Shown: one piece after another, positions 11,055 to 21,248 of the stretch | Layout: every line of letters begins with the position of its first letter | Position numbering within the stretch: the stretch's first letter is position 1 | Program-made: the position numbers and the translations under genes | Notes under the pieces: generated by a model | Told to the model about the DNA's origin: nothing | What the model saw: only the letters and a program-made list of their open reading frames with translations | Database searches by the model: none | From: Aquatica leii | Lineage: Eukaryota > Arthropoda > Insecta > Coleoptera > Lampyridae | Reading direction: 5' to 3' | DNA: 64,000 bases | NCBI GenBank assembly: GCA_035610365.1 | Contig: CM069435.1 | Location: 87,453,389 to 87,517,388 of the forward strand

Positions 11055-11844
11055 TTGTGGTTACAACACTGTACATGTCCATACAATAAATCTTTTAAAG
11101 GTTTTGGATTAATTAATACGTTAGTTAATAAATTACCTGTGGAGCTGCATTTGCCTGGATATAATTTTTGTGGGCCTGGAACTCGTTTAACCAAACGTCT
11201 TGCTCGAGGTGATAAAGGTATAAATCCCTTGGACGAGGCTTGTCGAGAACACGATATACCATATTTGCAAACCAACGATTTATCAAAAAGACACGAAGCA
11301 GATCGAAAATTAGGATCTATAGCTTGGCAAAGATTTCGATCAAAGGACGCTAGTTTTAGGGAGAAAGCAGCAGCTTTAACTATTTCCGGTGTAATGAAGG
11401 GTAAAACTAAATTAGGTATGGGGCAGAAAAAGAAAAAAACGTGGGAGCATTAGTTTTAAAAAAGCGATACAATTAGCTCGTCGTACAGTAGGTGGTAAAG
11501 TACAATCAGACTTAAAATCAACTGTTAAACAAACTATGAAAGTGTTAAGACAACAAAAGGTTTCGTCACCTAAACATAGAATAATTCCTATTCCTAAAAC
11601 AGGAGGATTTTTACCGTTAATTCCTTTATTCGCTGCTCTCGGGGCAATAGGTTCTTTAGGTGGTGGGGCAGCAGCTGTTGCAAAAGCAGTGAATGACGCA
11701 AAAACTGCTGCAAAAACATTAGAAGAAACAAAACGTCATAACCAAGCAATGGAAGCTGCAAGTGTAAGAAAAGGTTTTTATTTAAAACCGTATAAAAAAG
11801 GTCTTGGATCATATATACATCCATATCAAAAAAACTCCCAATAA
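11055..11844 (+). pseudogene. PLA2-domain / pX-like minor virion protein, frameshifted
   Basis: The first part (to 11453) has a phospholipase A2 domain of the parvovirus-VP1 type: the calcium-loop motif GYNFCGPGT and the catalytic HD pair in DEACREHDIPY. Such domains help incoming particles breach endosomal membranes. After a Lys-rich run (A-rich at about 11423-11440) the frame shifts. The second part continues with a basic tract, then GGFLPLIPLFAALGAIGSLG and a glycine/alanine-rich hydrophobic segment like the adenovirus pX/mu region, ending at 11844. A single indel in the A-run separates the two. The first codon is uncertain: no ATG is visible in frame near the start, so the N-terminus may be lost or use an upstream start. 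Confidence 0.82.
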
Positions 11845-11849
11845 AGCTA

Positions 11850-12212
11850 CCACGCAGAGCGTTAACAAATATCGATCTATCGAAATATATACAATTACTT
11901 CAAATAAAGAAATATAGGGGAATTTTTATGAGAGACAAGTTACCGCGCATTATATTAAAAAATGAGTGCGGAATTATAAATCTAGACGAACAACAAGGTG
12001 AAGGAACTCATTGGACGGCTTACGTTAAACGTGGTAACAAAATCATCTATTTCGATAGTATAGGACATTTAAAACCACCTTTGGAAGTAATTCATTATTT
12101 TCGCAGCGGCGGTAGCGTAAATATAATGTATAATTTTGACACACTTCAACTATTTAATACCTACAATTGCGGACATTTAGTATTAGGCTTTTTATACGAA
12201 CATTCGAGATAA
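11850..12212 (+). CDS. PRO: Polinton adenovirus-type maturation cysteine protease
   Basis: Cleaves capsid precursors. The catalytic His is in GTHWTAYVK, the acidic residue in IIYFDSIGH, and the Cys in TYNCGHLVLGFL, in the family order His-Asp-Cys. The ATG at 11928 would start inside the conserved N-terminal region. The same frame is open upstream and reads LTNIDLSKYIQLLQ from 11862, so the true N-terminus probably lies there or slightly further up, overlapping the end of the PLA2/pX gene; no upstream ATG is visible. This is the least damaged gene of the element, with no internal stop. Confidence 0.85.
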   Translation, partial: PRRALTNIDLSKYIQLLQIKKYRGIFMRDKLPRIILKNECGIINLDEQQGEGTHWTAYVKRGNKIIYFDSIGHLKPPLEVIHYFRSGGSVNIMYNFDTLQLFNTYNCGHLVLGFLYEHSR

Positions 12213-12244
12213 CTAGTTAGTTGTGTGTAAGGTTCTCTACCGAA

Positions 12245-12931
12245 ATGTCGTGCACATTTACATTTACTGGATCGAATTCTATTCTACGCTCCGAATTTAA
12301 TCCACCAATTTATTTAAATCCTAATAAAGAGTATGTACTTGGTTTAACAAGTTTTGCAAGTTTTAATAGTATACCGAATGTAACTAATGAAAATAACCAA
12401 TTTGTCATAGGGAAAACAAAAGTAACGATTCCTGAAGGTTCTTACGAAATAAAAGATTTGGAAAATTATCTACAAGGTGCTGTACCTAAAAACTTTACTA
12501 TTAAATTCCGTGCAAACCACAACACCCTTTAAACTATCATTAAATCAAATGATTTTACACAAGAACGTTCTATAGGACCTCTTTTAGGATTCTCCAAAAT
12601 GTTATTGCCTGCAAATCAATGGTCTGAATCAAGTTATCCAACAAACATTATTACGATCAATTCGTTCTTAATTGATTGCAACATTACATTAGGAAACTAT
12701 ACAAATGGAACACCGGCCCACACTATACATCAGTTCTTTCCAAGCGTACCATCTGGATATAAAATAATTGAATGCCCTCTACATGTCACCTATTTACCTA
12801 TTAGCGTACGGACTATTTCAAACATTACACTTAAAATAGTAGATCAAAATGGAAATCTTGTCAATTTTCGAGGTGAAGTCGTCACAATAGGACTACATTT
12901 AAAAGAACTTGATAACGGTATTTCGCTTTAA
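12245..12931 (+). pseudogene. Polinton penton-like minor capsid protein, one internal stop
   Basis: Begins at ATG 12245 (MSCTFTFTGSNSILRSEFNP) and runs in one frame to 12931 apart from a single TAA at 12530-12532. The part after the stop (SIGPLLGFSKMLLPANQ) is in the same frame. The beta-rich pattern, the LNPNKEYVLGLTSFASFNSI stretch and the position between protease and major capsid protein fit the single-jelly-roll penton of Polintons. The lesion is one nonsense change. Confidence 0.8.
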
Positions 12932-13076
12932 GAACCATTCTTGTGTATGTGATACCGAATCTCATAAAACAACACAATCCTTTAGTACGAAGATTAGTAA
13001 GCGATCGCACGTTAAACGATTAACAGTTAGTAACAAACAATTTCTAAAATCTTTGGGATTTACTGTACTAAAATGA
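12930..13076 (+). CDS. Small basic Polinton ORF overlapping the capsid gene start
   Basis: A frame open through this gap encodes a basic tail (SKRSHVKRLTVSNKQFLKSL) and stops with TGA at 13074-13076. It overlaps the capsid gene ATG (13073) in the arrangement ATGA. No ATG is found at its 5' end, so it may be a C-terminal remnant or start within the penton gene in another frame. Function unknown; a basic DNA-binding virion peptide is a guess. Confidence 0.4.
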   Translation, partial: KNHSCVCDTESHKTTQSFSTKISKRSHVKRLTVSNKQFLKSLGFTVLK

Positions 13077-14328
13077 GTATCTTAAACGTAAACGAAAAAG
13101 TTGTAGTTGATAATTCTATTATCAACTCAGAAATACATACCCATCAACCATACACTACGCGTTTCAAAAATAACGATGAAATTTGCATTCCTATTCAAGA
13201 AGATATGTGTACTCTACCATCTCAAAGTTACTTGTACATATATTGAAGGTAAATTACGTAAGGAAGATGGAAGCATATCATTAAATGCAAAATTTGCAAA
13301 CAACGGTCTAGCATTTTTATTTAGTGAGATTAGGTATGAAATGAATGGCATTGTTGTTGATTCAGTAACAAAAGTTGGCTTAACTACTACAATGAAAGGA
13401 TTAATATCGCATACACCAACTGAAAGCATAAAATATCAAAATTCTGGTTGGTATCCCATATCCGAAATTAAAACTACTAATAATTTAGGTCAATTCAATG
13501 TTTGCATACCACTGCGAAGACTTTTAGGGTTTGCGGAAGATTATCCTAAGGTAAGTCACAAAAATTTTATACACATTTATGTATATATTGTAGTGAAAAT
13601 TCTTGTTGTAGGTTATTTTAAATGTTCGCTAAGAACTTGTATTAATACGAAGCAATACAGACGTTGACTGTGTTATATCTACTGATGATGATCCTATTAA
13701 AATCGAGATTGAAAAAATATTTTGGAAAGTTACACCTGGTTTAGCCGAAGAATTAGCATTAACAAAGTACATCGATAAAAATATAGATACTCAAGTTGCG
13801 TTTAGAAGTTGGGAAACACATGTCTATCCTGCTGTACCAACAACAGATAAACACACATGGGCTATTAAAACAGCAACAAGTTTAGAGACACCTAGATACA
13901 TCATTTTAGGATTTCAAACTGGAAGAGATGGTAACATAAAAAAAGATATGAGTAAATTCGATCATTGCAATATACAAAATGTTCGCGTATATTTAAATAC
14001 AGATCGTTATCCCTACGATAACCTAAACATCAATTTTTCGGATAATCATTTTGCAATGCTTTACGAAATGTATGCACGATTCCAATCTTCCTATTACGAA
14101 CACGGTGCCCAACCTCTTCTAACACCACAACAGTTTAAAGAACAAGCCCCATTAATAGTTATTGATTGTTCGAACCAAAAAGATTCTTTGACCACTAAAG
14201 CAATTGTTTTACGTATAGAATTTGAAATTTCTCAAAATATTCCAAACGATACCGTTGCATACTGCTTGATTCTCCATGACAAAATATTTACATATAATGC
14301 TCTGACCAAGGCCATTCCCCATTTGTAA
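13073..14328 (+). pseudogene. MCP: Polinton major capsid protein (double jelly-roll), spliced, broken
   Basis: Forms the icosahedral shell. It starts at ATG 13073 (MSILNVNEKVVVDNSIINSE). A frameshift in the AT repeat near 13235 moves the reading to the frame with IEGKLRKEDGSISLNAKFAN and FLFSEIRYEMNGIVVDSV. At 13551-13611 a 61-bp GT-AG intron interrupts the sequence. After it the frame resumes but hits a TAA at about 13630, then runs without a break through KIFWKVTPGLAEELALTKYI and MLYEMYARFQSSYY to the stop at 14328. One frameshift and one nonsense codon therefore remain after splicing. Length (about 400 residues) and the FSEIRYEMNG and YEMYARFQ regions fit the family. Confidence 0.85.
13551..13611 (+). 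other. Short spliceosomal intron inside the capsid gene
   Basis: Donor aag|gtaagt and acceptor ttgttgtag|g flank 61 bp that break the capsid homology. Removing them joins codons for DYPK to VILNVR in phase 0. Size and borders match the insect-like introns of the DM9 genes in this window. Confidence 0.7.
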
Positions 14329-14396
14329 CAAATTATAATATATATTGTGTTTGTATCACATATTGAAAGTAGTATGAACTATATCGTCTTACAAAT

Positions 14397-14801
14397 ATGA
14401 TCGTTATTATCGATGTACAAGGATTCATGACTTCTGAAAAATGTTTCACTCCAAGAGAATTGGCTGTGTATGATGGACATTCTATTGCACATTATGTCTT
14501 CAAACCACTGTTTTCGTGGTCGTGCTTAGACTTAAAATTTCAAAAGCAAGCTACATGGTTAATGAACAATCAACATCGTATTTCCTAGGAAGAAGGATTT
14601 ACTCCAGTACATTTATACCCACACATCCTCAAACGACTAACACTAAATGCAACATCAGTTTACGTAAAAGGACAAGAAAAATCAAAATTTTTACAAAAAT
14701 GTATTTCTATACCCATTACAGAAGTTGAAGAAGAACCTGCACTAAAACCTATGCATGCTAAATGTCTTTTTCATTCGGAGCCTATGTGTTACTTTATCTA
14801 A
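14397..14801 (+). pseudogene. Uncharacterised Polinton-associated protein, one internal stop
   Basis: A 134-codon frame beginning MIVIIDVQGFMTSEKCFTPR with an in-frame TAG at 14586-14588, then resuming (EEGFTPVHLYPHILKRL, VYVKGQEKSKFLQK) to TAA at 14799-14801. The layout (hydrophobic strand ending in Asp near residue 6, later Lys-Gly-x-x-Lys) is reminiscent of RNase H-like or exonuclease-like folds, but I cannot assign activity. It follows the capsid gene by 68 bp and is followed by AATAAA at about 14834. Confidence 0.5.
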
Positions 14802-14873
14802 TGTTTATCATTTGTATTCTAATTATGTGATGCAATAAAATATTTTTTACGAAATTATTTAATTTTATTTACA

Positions 14874-15240
14874 TTAATTGTATACAAAACGTTCATGATA
14901 TACAAGTGATCTATGATCATCTTTAAAAATATAAGATATATTCTTATCTATTTCTGCAATTCTTTTATAAAACCGATATCTATCTCTTGCTTTCTCTTCC
15001 CAATCACCTTTTCTTGCTTGTTGATAAGCAAATTTCGAAACTACTAACTTCTTAACTTCATACTCGTCTTTGAAGCGTTTTATTCCCCATCACTATACTA
15101 ACACACTTTAAAACAATACAAGTCTACTATATTTAATTGCATTTCTACACATTTTATACAATATTCCCCTTTTAAAAACAAGTTACAAATATCTTGACCA
15201 ATTATATATTTTTTAGCAAGTTCCTTACAATTAATCTACG
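14874..15240 (-). pseudogene. Decayed CxxC small protein, paralogue of the next gene
   Basis: On the minus strand, ELAKKYIIGQDICNLFLKGE and YCIKC align with LAEKYKNGQKICKEYLETKF and FCSSC of the neighbouring gene (15343-15684). Both are followed by a GIKR motif. After two frame breaks a Lys/Arg-rich tail (KKLVVSKFAYQQARKGDWEE and onward) runs to the stop at 14874-14876. The shared LA-KY--GQ-IC and CxxC pattern shows an old duplication. Function unknown. Confidence 0.5.
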
Positions 15241-15342
15241 CTAAATATACAATCAAATCTTTGAAGTATTTTATTTGCATCCGTTTCCAACTGTTGAAAT
15301 TGAACTAATAACTCTTGAATATTTTTTATGTTATTTATATGT

Positions 15343-15684
15343 TTATTTTTCTTCTTGTGTTTCTTCTGCTGACTCTTCTTCAGATGTGTCTGCATCACTC
15401 ATGTATCGTTTTATTCCATTTGCAAACTTCGATAATCCAATATCCGACAACCGATTGATTAAACAAGAAGAACAAAATTTGGTTTCTAAATACTCTTTAC
15501 AAATTTTTTGACCGTTTTTATACTTTTCCGCCAAAGTCGCGCACAGTTCAGGACTGGTGAATCCATACACTGCTTCATGTTCAGCATCGAATTCCAATGC
15601 GGAAAATTGCTGCACTAACAGTTCCACTGCTGTTTGAAAATCGACTGCTTTGGTCCAAGTTTGTTCTGCATAGGCCATCCACAT
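15343..15684 (-). CDS. Uncharacterised Polinton small acidic protein with CxxC
   Basis: An intact 113-aa frame from ATG 15684 (MWMAYAEQTWTKAVDFQTAV) to the stop at 15343. The N-terminal two thirds are helical. The middle has LAEKYKNGQKIC and FCSSC, and the C-terminus is acidic (SDADTSEEESAEETQEEK). The cysteines could bind a metal or form a disulfide. It lies near the right end of the Polinton next to its decayed paralogue. I cannot assign a role; accessory or host-interaction genes often sit at this end. Confidence 0.6.
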   Translation of the reverse strand: MWMAYAEQTWTKAVDFQTAVELLVQQFSALEFDAEHEAVYGFTSPELCATLAEKYKNGQKICKEYLETKFCSSCLINRLSDIGLSKFANGIKRYMSDADTSEEESAEETQEEK

Positions 15685-15746
15685 TTTAACAGTTTGTAGT
15701 ACTACTCAAGCTCTTAATACCTAATATATAGTTAATCCCCTCCAGT

Positions 15747-16426
15747 TTATTTCCTAAACTTTTTTTGTTCTACTTCACGTTTTTCCAATTCAACATCGAA
15801 CACCACCTTTTCTGGATAGAATGTTACCACTTCCAACATACAACAAACCACGTCTGTTTTTGAAAAAAATGATCCAAAACATTAGATATGTTAGTTTTAG
15901 CATCTCCTGGTAGATCGAAAACAGCATTAATTACAGTATCATAAAAATTAGAAAATTCCTTTGAAACAATCTGATTTAATCTATAGTTTATGAGCACTGC
16001 CAATTTCCATATCTCCCAAAGGGATTCGCGACCTAGGTATACTTCTTCATTTTCTGCACCCACAATTTTTAATACTTTTTTTTGGTCAATAATTTCAAAT
16101 ATTATAGTTTTCGTACCGACCTTTATGGGTTCACATATTGCTTCAGTACTTTGAAAACATCTATGTATTTTTTCTCGAAGCTCCAAAAACCACACCCATT
16201 CCTCTTCCGCAAATACGATTTCTTGTTTATAAGTTGCAAATATCTTTACTGATGGACAAAAATGATTAGCACAATTCATTCCAACACTGATAAACTTAGT
16301 TTTTGACTTATTTAAATTATAAACATTCTGATCAATTAATTGTATTGCACTTAACACCATATTACTGTCGGACACCGATTTTTTAATAGTTTTTTGTTCT
16401 TGAATCGTTACATCACGATCTTTCAT
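15747..16426 (-). pseudogene. Uncharacterised Polinton protein, about 225 aa, C-terminal frameshift
   Basis: Begins at ATG 16426 (MKDRDVTIQEQKTIKKSVSD) and reads through VKIFATYKQEIVFAEEEWVW and KEFSNFYDTVINAVFDLPGD to about 15866. There a run of A (T on plus) shifts the frame. The alternative frame continues sensibly (VVTFYPEKVVFDVELEKREV) to a stop at 15747. A mixed alpha/beta protein with a single Trp-rich stretch; no family recognised. It is the last gene before the right terminal repeats. Confidence 0.55.
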
Positions 16427-16544
16427 CTGCTGAACAAACTACTTTATCTGTTCCATTCTTAACAACCTCTTTCTAAACCCCAACTGTATTGTAAGTACTC
16501 TCAATCGTCTTATATATACCAACAAAAAAGGATGATTTAAAGTT

Positions 16545-16791
16545 ACTATGGCTCATTTAAAGCTTTGTGTATAATCTGTGAAGAGGAGTAAGGTTACTCT
16601 AGGTCATTTAAAGCTTTGAATGCAGGTCAGTGAGGAGAAGTAAGGTTACTCTAGCTCATTTAAAGCTTTGTCTTCTTTTGTGTAAGTCTCTGAGGAGGAG
16701 TAAGGTTACTCTAGGTCATTTAAACTTTTGAATGTAGGTTTGTCAGAAGAAGTAAGGTTAGTCTAGGTCATTTAAAGCTTTGTGTGTAGTG
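16545..16791 (-). repeat. Right terminal tandem repeats of the Polinton
   Basis: About five diverged copies of the unit found at 1261-1612, here in reverse complement (aaggttactctaggtcattt then aaagctttg, with gaggaggagtaaggtt between). The inverted arrangement defines the right end of the element. Confidence 0.85.
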
Positions 16792-16864
16792 TGTTTAGTT
16801 TAGTTTATTTTCAACGCTGCAATGATTCCCATCATTTTTAAATCAGTTGTGTTGTACCCTAATT

Positions 16865-17047
16865 TTAGTTGTGTATAAAATTAATTTTTTTTGTTACAAG
16901 AACCGTAGTTCAGTTAGGTTATTTCATGACTGCCGAATCTTGATGCAACTTCGGTGTGGTTGCTTTATCTTCTTCTAGTAGCACATCTTTTAAAGAAGTT
17001 ACTTGTTACATTCTCCCTTTTTGGATAAAATTACCGCACTAGGTGAC
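16865..17047 (-). repeat. Gypsy 3' terminal segment (copy A), right of the Polinton
   Basis: Matches 26594-26777 closely, including ggttatttcatgactgccga and ttctccctttttggataaaa. On the minus strand the latter gives a polypurine-tract-like aaaaagggagaa followed by tgtaa, as expected at the start of a 3' LTR. Continues at 21249 after the nested LTR element. Confidence 0.8.
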
Positions 17048-17342
17048 TGTTATATTATAATTACATACTAGTACTCCTGGTACTTATGCAACTCTGAGAG
17101 CAACCGTGTATGGAACCGGGCTGAGAAAGTCAGTCTGCTGTATCCATCCTCGGTGGCAACACCTTGTTTGTTTGATGTGAAGTTTTAGTAACTATAATAA
17201 AATATTGCTGTTCTTTAAGTTATTTAACGATACTATAACATCAGAAGTGGGATTCGCTCGCGTTTGCCTTCAAGTAGAATTTTTGAACTAGTTTAATAAA
17301 GCAAAATTTAAAAGTCAAATTAAAGAAGTGTTGTGTAACAAT

Positions 17343-18460
17343 ATGGCGGAACCACCGTTTAATGTTCGTGGTGTAAATTGCACAGAATCCGGAGCTGTGC
17401 CATCGCCTACAGATACTGTAAACTCGGAGCCGCCGCCATGGCTTGCAACCCTTTTGTTAGCCGTAGAAAGTTTTAATAAAAATGTTTCTGCTGTGGAGTT
17501 TCCCGAAAATTTTCATACTCAATTTGCGTTGCGTTGGATCCGTTGGTAGATGATGTAAATCAGTGGATCGAAGGGGTAAAAACGACTGTTAACTTTTTGT
17601 TCAAAGTTCAAGTTATTTAACAGGTTCTGCTCAACGCTGGTACAACACTTGGAGACCACCAACTGCAGAACGTAATTGGTCTGAGTCTGAGTTTAAATTT
17701 GCCATTACAACAGCTTTTCCGCGCGACGAAATTCCGGAGAGCTGTTAAAAGAAGCTGTCTTGTATACTTCTGGATCGAAAGCTACGTACGATGAATACGC
17801 TCGCCAAAAGATTGCTAAGTTAACAAGAATCGACCGATCGTGGATGTGGCCAGATCATGTTATGTTTGAGTGTGTATGCGATGGTATTGCAGATCCTACC
17901 GTGAAAACAGCTGTAATGAATAGTTGTTCTACAAAAAAATTGACCAATTAATTCATTTATTAGCCGGTTTTTGTAAAATGCTGAATTTGAACGGCAATAT
18001 CTCTATGCGTACTGCCAGTAATGTGAACGATTCACGCCGTGTTCTGCAACATTTACACGCTAGTTGTCCCCGTAAAATTGTTTATAATAATACTAGGGAG
18101 TTAACCAACCCTGCAAAAAGAGCTAGGAACGATATGTTTTGTACCTTGTGTAAGAAAACAAACCACAACATTGACAAATGTTTTGCCCCACTTGAACAGT
18201 GCAACCGAAACGTAAATCTTTGTTCAGCAAAATTTGGGAACCGCGATGGCGTGATAGTGGGTGTAATAAAAGGTATCGCGGTAAATGTTTTAATAGGCAC
18301 GGGGGCGCAAGTATCACTGATAACTGAAGAAATGCTACGCAAAACAAATTATCAGACAAGACCGTTAATCACTCGCCTAATGGGATTAGGACGCAAGGTC
18401 GTCTTATCTACTGCTGATGCAACATTTTTTCTGGAACTTCAAGATGTGACCACAATGTGA
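17343..18460 (+). pseudogene. Gag-protease of the 193-bp-LTR element, broken
   Basis: ATG 17343 starts a Pro-rich gag (MAEPPFNVRGVNCTESGAVP) stopped at 17549. Gag-like sequence continues in other frames (17760-17951). A CX2CX4HX4C knuckle (CTLCKKTNHNIDKC) lies at about 18136-18180. It is followed by a retropepsin region (VNVLIGTGAQVSLITEEM) in which the expected Asp of the DTG active site is Gly, so the protease would be inactive. Frame breaks at 17549 and before 17760. Confidence 0.7.
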
Positions 18461-18517
18461 CGTTGGAAATACTTTTTCGAGTCGTTTCAAACAAAGCTTT
18501 GCACGTGCCGATAGACC

Positions 18518-19526
18518 TTGGAAACTGAGCTGCATTCTGACGCGTCTGCAGTTAGTTATGGTGCTATCCTACTTAAAAAACAAGATAAAATTCTTTACGT
18601 AGTTGCTTACTACAGTCGCGCTAAATTACCATTCCTATCAATTAGAAACGCCAGCTGTTTACAACGCGTTAAAACATTGCAACCCCGAGTAATCCGAATG
18701 TGGAAATATTTACAGAACTTTAGTTTTACAATTGAATATAGAAAGGGTGCTAAACTGGGACATGCCGATTATTTAAGTCGAAATCAGTTACAAGTCAGTT
18801 TAATTAATAATATAACAAACTGTGCTACACCTGAAAATTGGCTAAGTAGTGGTCAAGTAGAACGTTACATGCGTACAATTGCAAACTTGCTTCGCGTTGA
18901 AGGTGCAAAAAAGTCAGAATGGACGAACGGATTATAGAAAATCCAATTAATTATCAATACCACACCAAATAAACTACCGGAATATCACCTTTGCAACTGT
19001 TATTAGATTGCGGCAATACCATTCCGTTAATACGATCAGTTCTTAGTGATCTTAGATACGTAAAACATCCGTGTACCGTTCTTCCAGGTACCACTCGTCA
19101 AACTCAACGTCAATTAGTATCTCGACGGTTACAAGAAAATGCGAAAAGGCAATAAAATCGCACGAACCAAAAGGGTTAACCAGCACAATAACTTCAACGT
19201 GGTGACTTTTTGTACTGTTATACCAAAACATTAACATAAAAATGGATTCCGGTGTAAACGGCCCCTATCGAATTGTAAATTGCCTAGGACATAATAGATA
19301 TACCCTAGAGAAATTAAATTCGCATTCTCGAACATGTGCTGCTGCAGAAGATTTGTTGCTATGGCCAGTAGATTGGACACCAAACGATTGTGCTTTTCTA
19401 TTTTCGGAAGACGATGAATTGCAAGGTAAAAAAACAAAACTCTGCTGGTTACTTAAATTTCAGTCAATCATTTACGTTTTGCTGAACTTGCACATTTTGA
19501 AACTTGAAAGAGTCAGCATTACATAA
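18518..19526 (+). pseudogene. RNase H and integrase remnants of the 193-bp-LTR element
   Basis: Directly after the protease, at about 18518, RNase H sequence begins (ELHSDASAVSYGAILLKKQD, later FTIEYRKGAKLGHADYLSRN). Reverse transcriptase and part of RNase H are deleted. Integrase remnants follow (VERYMRTIANLLRVEGAKKS, then a frame-shifted region with NTTPNKTTGISPLQLLLD). A C-terminal module at 19242-19420 (VNGPYRIVNCLGHNRYTLEK) is GPY/F-like. Stops and frameshifts throughout. Confidence 0.7.
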
Positions 19527-19644
19527 ACATATTGTGTTACAAATAATATTCAACTTATGTATACAAGGTCGTACAACAGTTGTATGTAATTTTATGTACG
19601 TTTTATTGATATGTTGACGGCAGCACAAAATATAAATACAATTT

Positions 19645-20640
19645 ATGTGTCGATTACAGTCTGATGCGTTCAGCTGTAGGTTTTGAATTGGTACATGTTG
19701 TTGAGTTCAACTGTACAATTTAAGCGTCGATTACAGTCTGATGCGTTCAGCTGTTGGTTTTGAATTGGTAAAAGGTGGCTGAGTTCAATTGTATAATTTA
19801 AGCGTCAATTACAGTCTGATGAGTTCAGCTGTAGGTTTTGAATTGGTACAAGTTGCTGAGTTCAATTGTACAATTTAAGCGTCGATTACAGTCTGATGCG
19901 TTCAGCTGTAGGTTTTGAATTGGTACATGTTGTTGAGTTCAACTGTACAATTTAAGCGTCGATTACAGTCTGATGCGTTCAGCTGTTGGTTTTGAATTGG
20001 TAAAAGGTGGCTGAGTTCAATTGTATAATTTAAGCGTCAATTACAGTCTGATGAGTTCAGCTGTAGGTTTTGAATTGGTACAAGTTGCTGAGTTCAATTG
20101 TACAATTTAAGCGTCGATTACAGTCTGATGCGTTCGGCTGTAGGTTTTGAATTGGTACATGTTGTTGAGTTCAACTGTACAATTTAAGCGTCGATTACAG
20201 TCTGATGCGTTCAGCTGTTGGTTTTGAATTGGTAAAAGGTGGCTGAGTTCAATTGTATAATTTAAGCGTCAATTACAGTCTGATGAGTTCAGCTGTAGGT
20301 TTTGAATTGGTACAAGTTGCTGAGTTCAATTGTACAATTTAAGCGTCGATTACAGTCTGATGCGTTCAGCTGTAGGTTTTGAATTGGTAAAAGGTGGCTG
20401 AGTTTAAGTGTATAATTTAAGCATCAATTACAGTCTGATGAGTTCAACTGTAGGTTTTGAATTGGTACAAGTTGCTGAGTTCAATTGTACAATTTAAGCG
20501 TCGATTACAGTCTGATGCGTTCGGCTGTAGGTTTTGAATTGGTACATGTCGTTGAGTTCAACTGTACAATTTAAGCGTCGATTACAGCCTGATGCGTCTA
20601 GCTGTAGGATTTGAATGGCTACAAGTTAAATAACTTCAAC
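19645..20640 (+). repeat. 77-bp minisatellite, about 13 units in a 231-bp higher-order pattern
   Basis: Units start gcgtcgattacagtctgatg and include gttttgaattggta. Three variants (tacatgttgttgag, taaaaggtggctg and tacaagttgctg types) recur in the order A-B-C, A-B-C, A-B-C, then a hybrid, C, A and a degenerate last unit. The array lies between integrase and 3' LTR of the LTR element, a place where several insect LTR elements keep tandem repeats. Confidence 0.9.
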
Positions 20641-21248
20641 TATAATTTTGTTGCAATTTAATGCACTGCTTACCACGAAGTATTTGATCTACCATAAGGT
20701 TGTTTCATTTACGGAGCAGGTTGCTAATAAAATCTGGCATGATAAGTAGTTTTTGTTTTGTTTAACGTTTTGAGATAAACGTGCAAAAGAAAGAATATTG
20801 TTGTATTTCAGAGCCTATTGAAAAAGAGGTTCGAGGGGACCTCGAGTTAGACGATGTTCAATTGGAACAAAGTCATGAAAATGTTTAAAAATAGAACTCC
20901 TAATGAGGATGAGGATTTGCTTGATAACATGTTAATACAGTGCCTTCAGTTGGAAAAAAAATTGTCAAAATTGATTGTAAATGGTTTTTGTATTAAATTT
21001 TTGTTTTGTTTTTTTTTTTGAAGTCTCGTGGGTGAGACAACGGTCAGAATGGCCGTGTTATATTATAATTACATACTAGTACTCTTGGTACTCATGCAAC
21101 TCTGAGAGCTACCGTGTATGGAACCGGGCTGAGAAAGTCAGTCTGCTGTATCCATCCTCGGTGGCAACACCTTGTTTGTTTGATGTGAAGTTTTAGTAAC
21201 TATAATAAAATATTGCTGTTCTTTAAGTTATTTAACGATACTATAACA

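Larger units (their letters stand above)
1209..16864. mobile_element. Polinton/Maverick element, about 15.65 kb, degenerate
   Basis: A self-synthesising DNA transposon related to adenovirus-like and adinto-type viruses. Gene content is diagnostic: PolB (+), integrase (-), two uncharacterised genes (-), packaging ATPase (-), PLA2/pX-like gene (+), cysteine protease (+), penton-like protein (+), major capsid protein (+), then four small genes. Both ends carry the same about 61-bp tandem unit in inverted orientation. Its left flank (1055-1208) and right flank (from 16865) are contiguous at 26.45-26.78 kb, which gives an empty site and places the borders near 1209 and 16864. The outer ends read agtagggt and, inverted, attagggt. 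A clean 6-bp target duplication is not visible, probably through decay. Most genes have nonsense codons or frameshifts, so it is an old dead copy. Confidence 0.92.
17048..21248 (+). mobile_element. LTR retrotransposon with 193-bp LTRs, internally deleted
   Basis: LTRs at 17048-17240 and 21056-21248 are both 193 bp, begin TGTTATATTATAATTACATA, end ACTATAACA and differ at only a few positions. A 5-bp target duplication GTGAC lies at 17043-17047 and 21249-21253. Internal sequence is Ty3/Gypsy-like: gag with a CCHC knuckle, aspartic protease, an RNase H remnant and integrase C-terminal parts. Reverse transcriptase is missing and every frame is broken. The few LTR differences suggest a fairly recent insertion of an already defective or quickly deleted copy. 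Confidence 0.93.

Noticed and set aside
19645..20640. Regular repeats resembling a CRISPR-like array
   Set aside because: Repeats are directly adjacent 77-bp units without unique spacers and lie inside an LTR retrotransposon of a eukaryote; this is a minisatellite.
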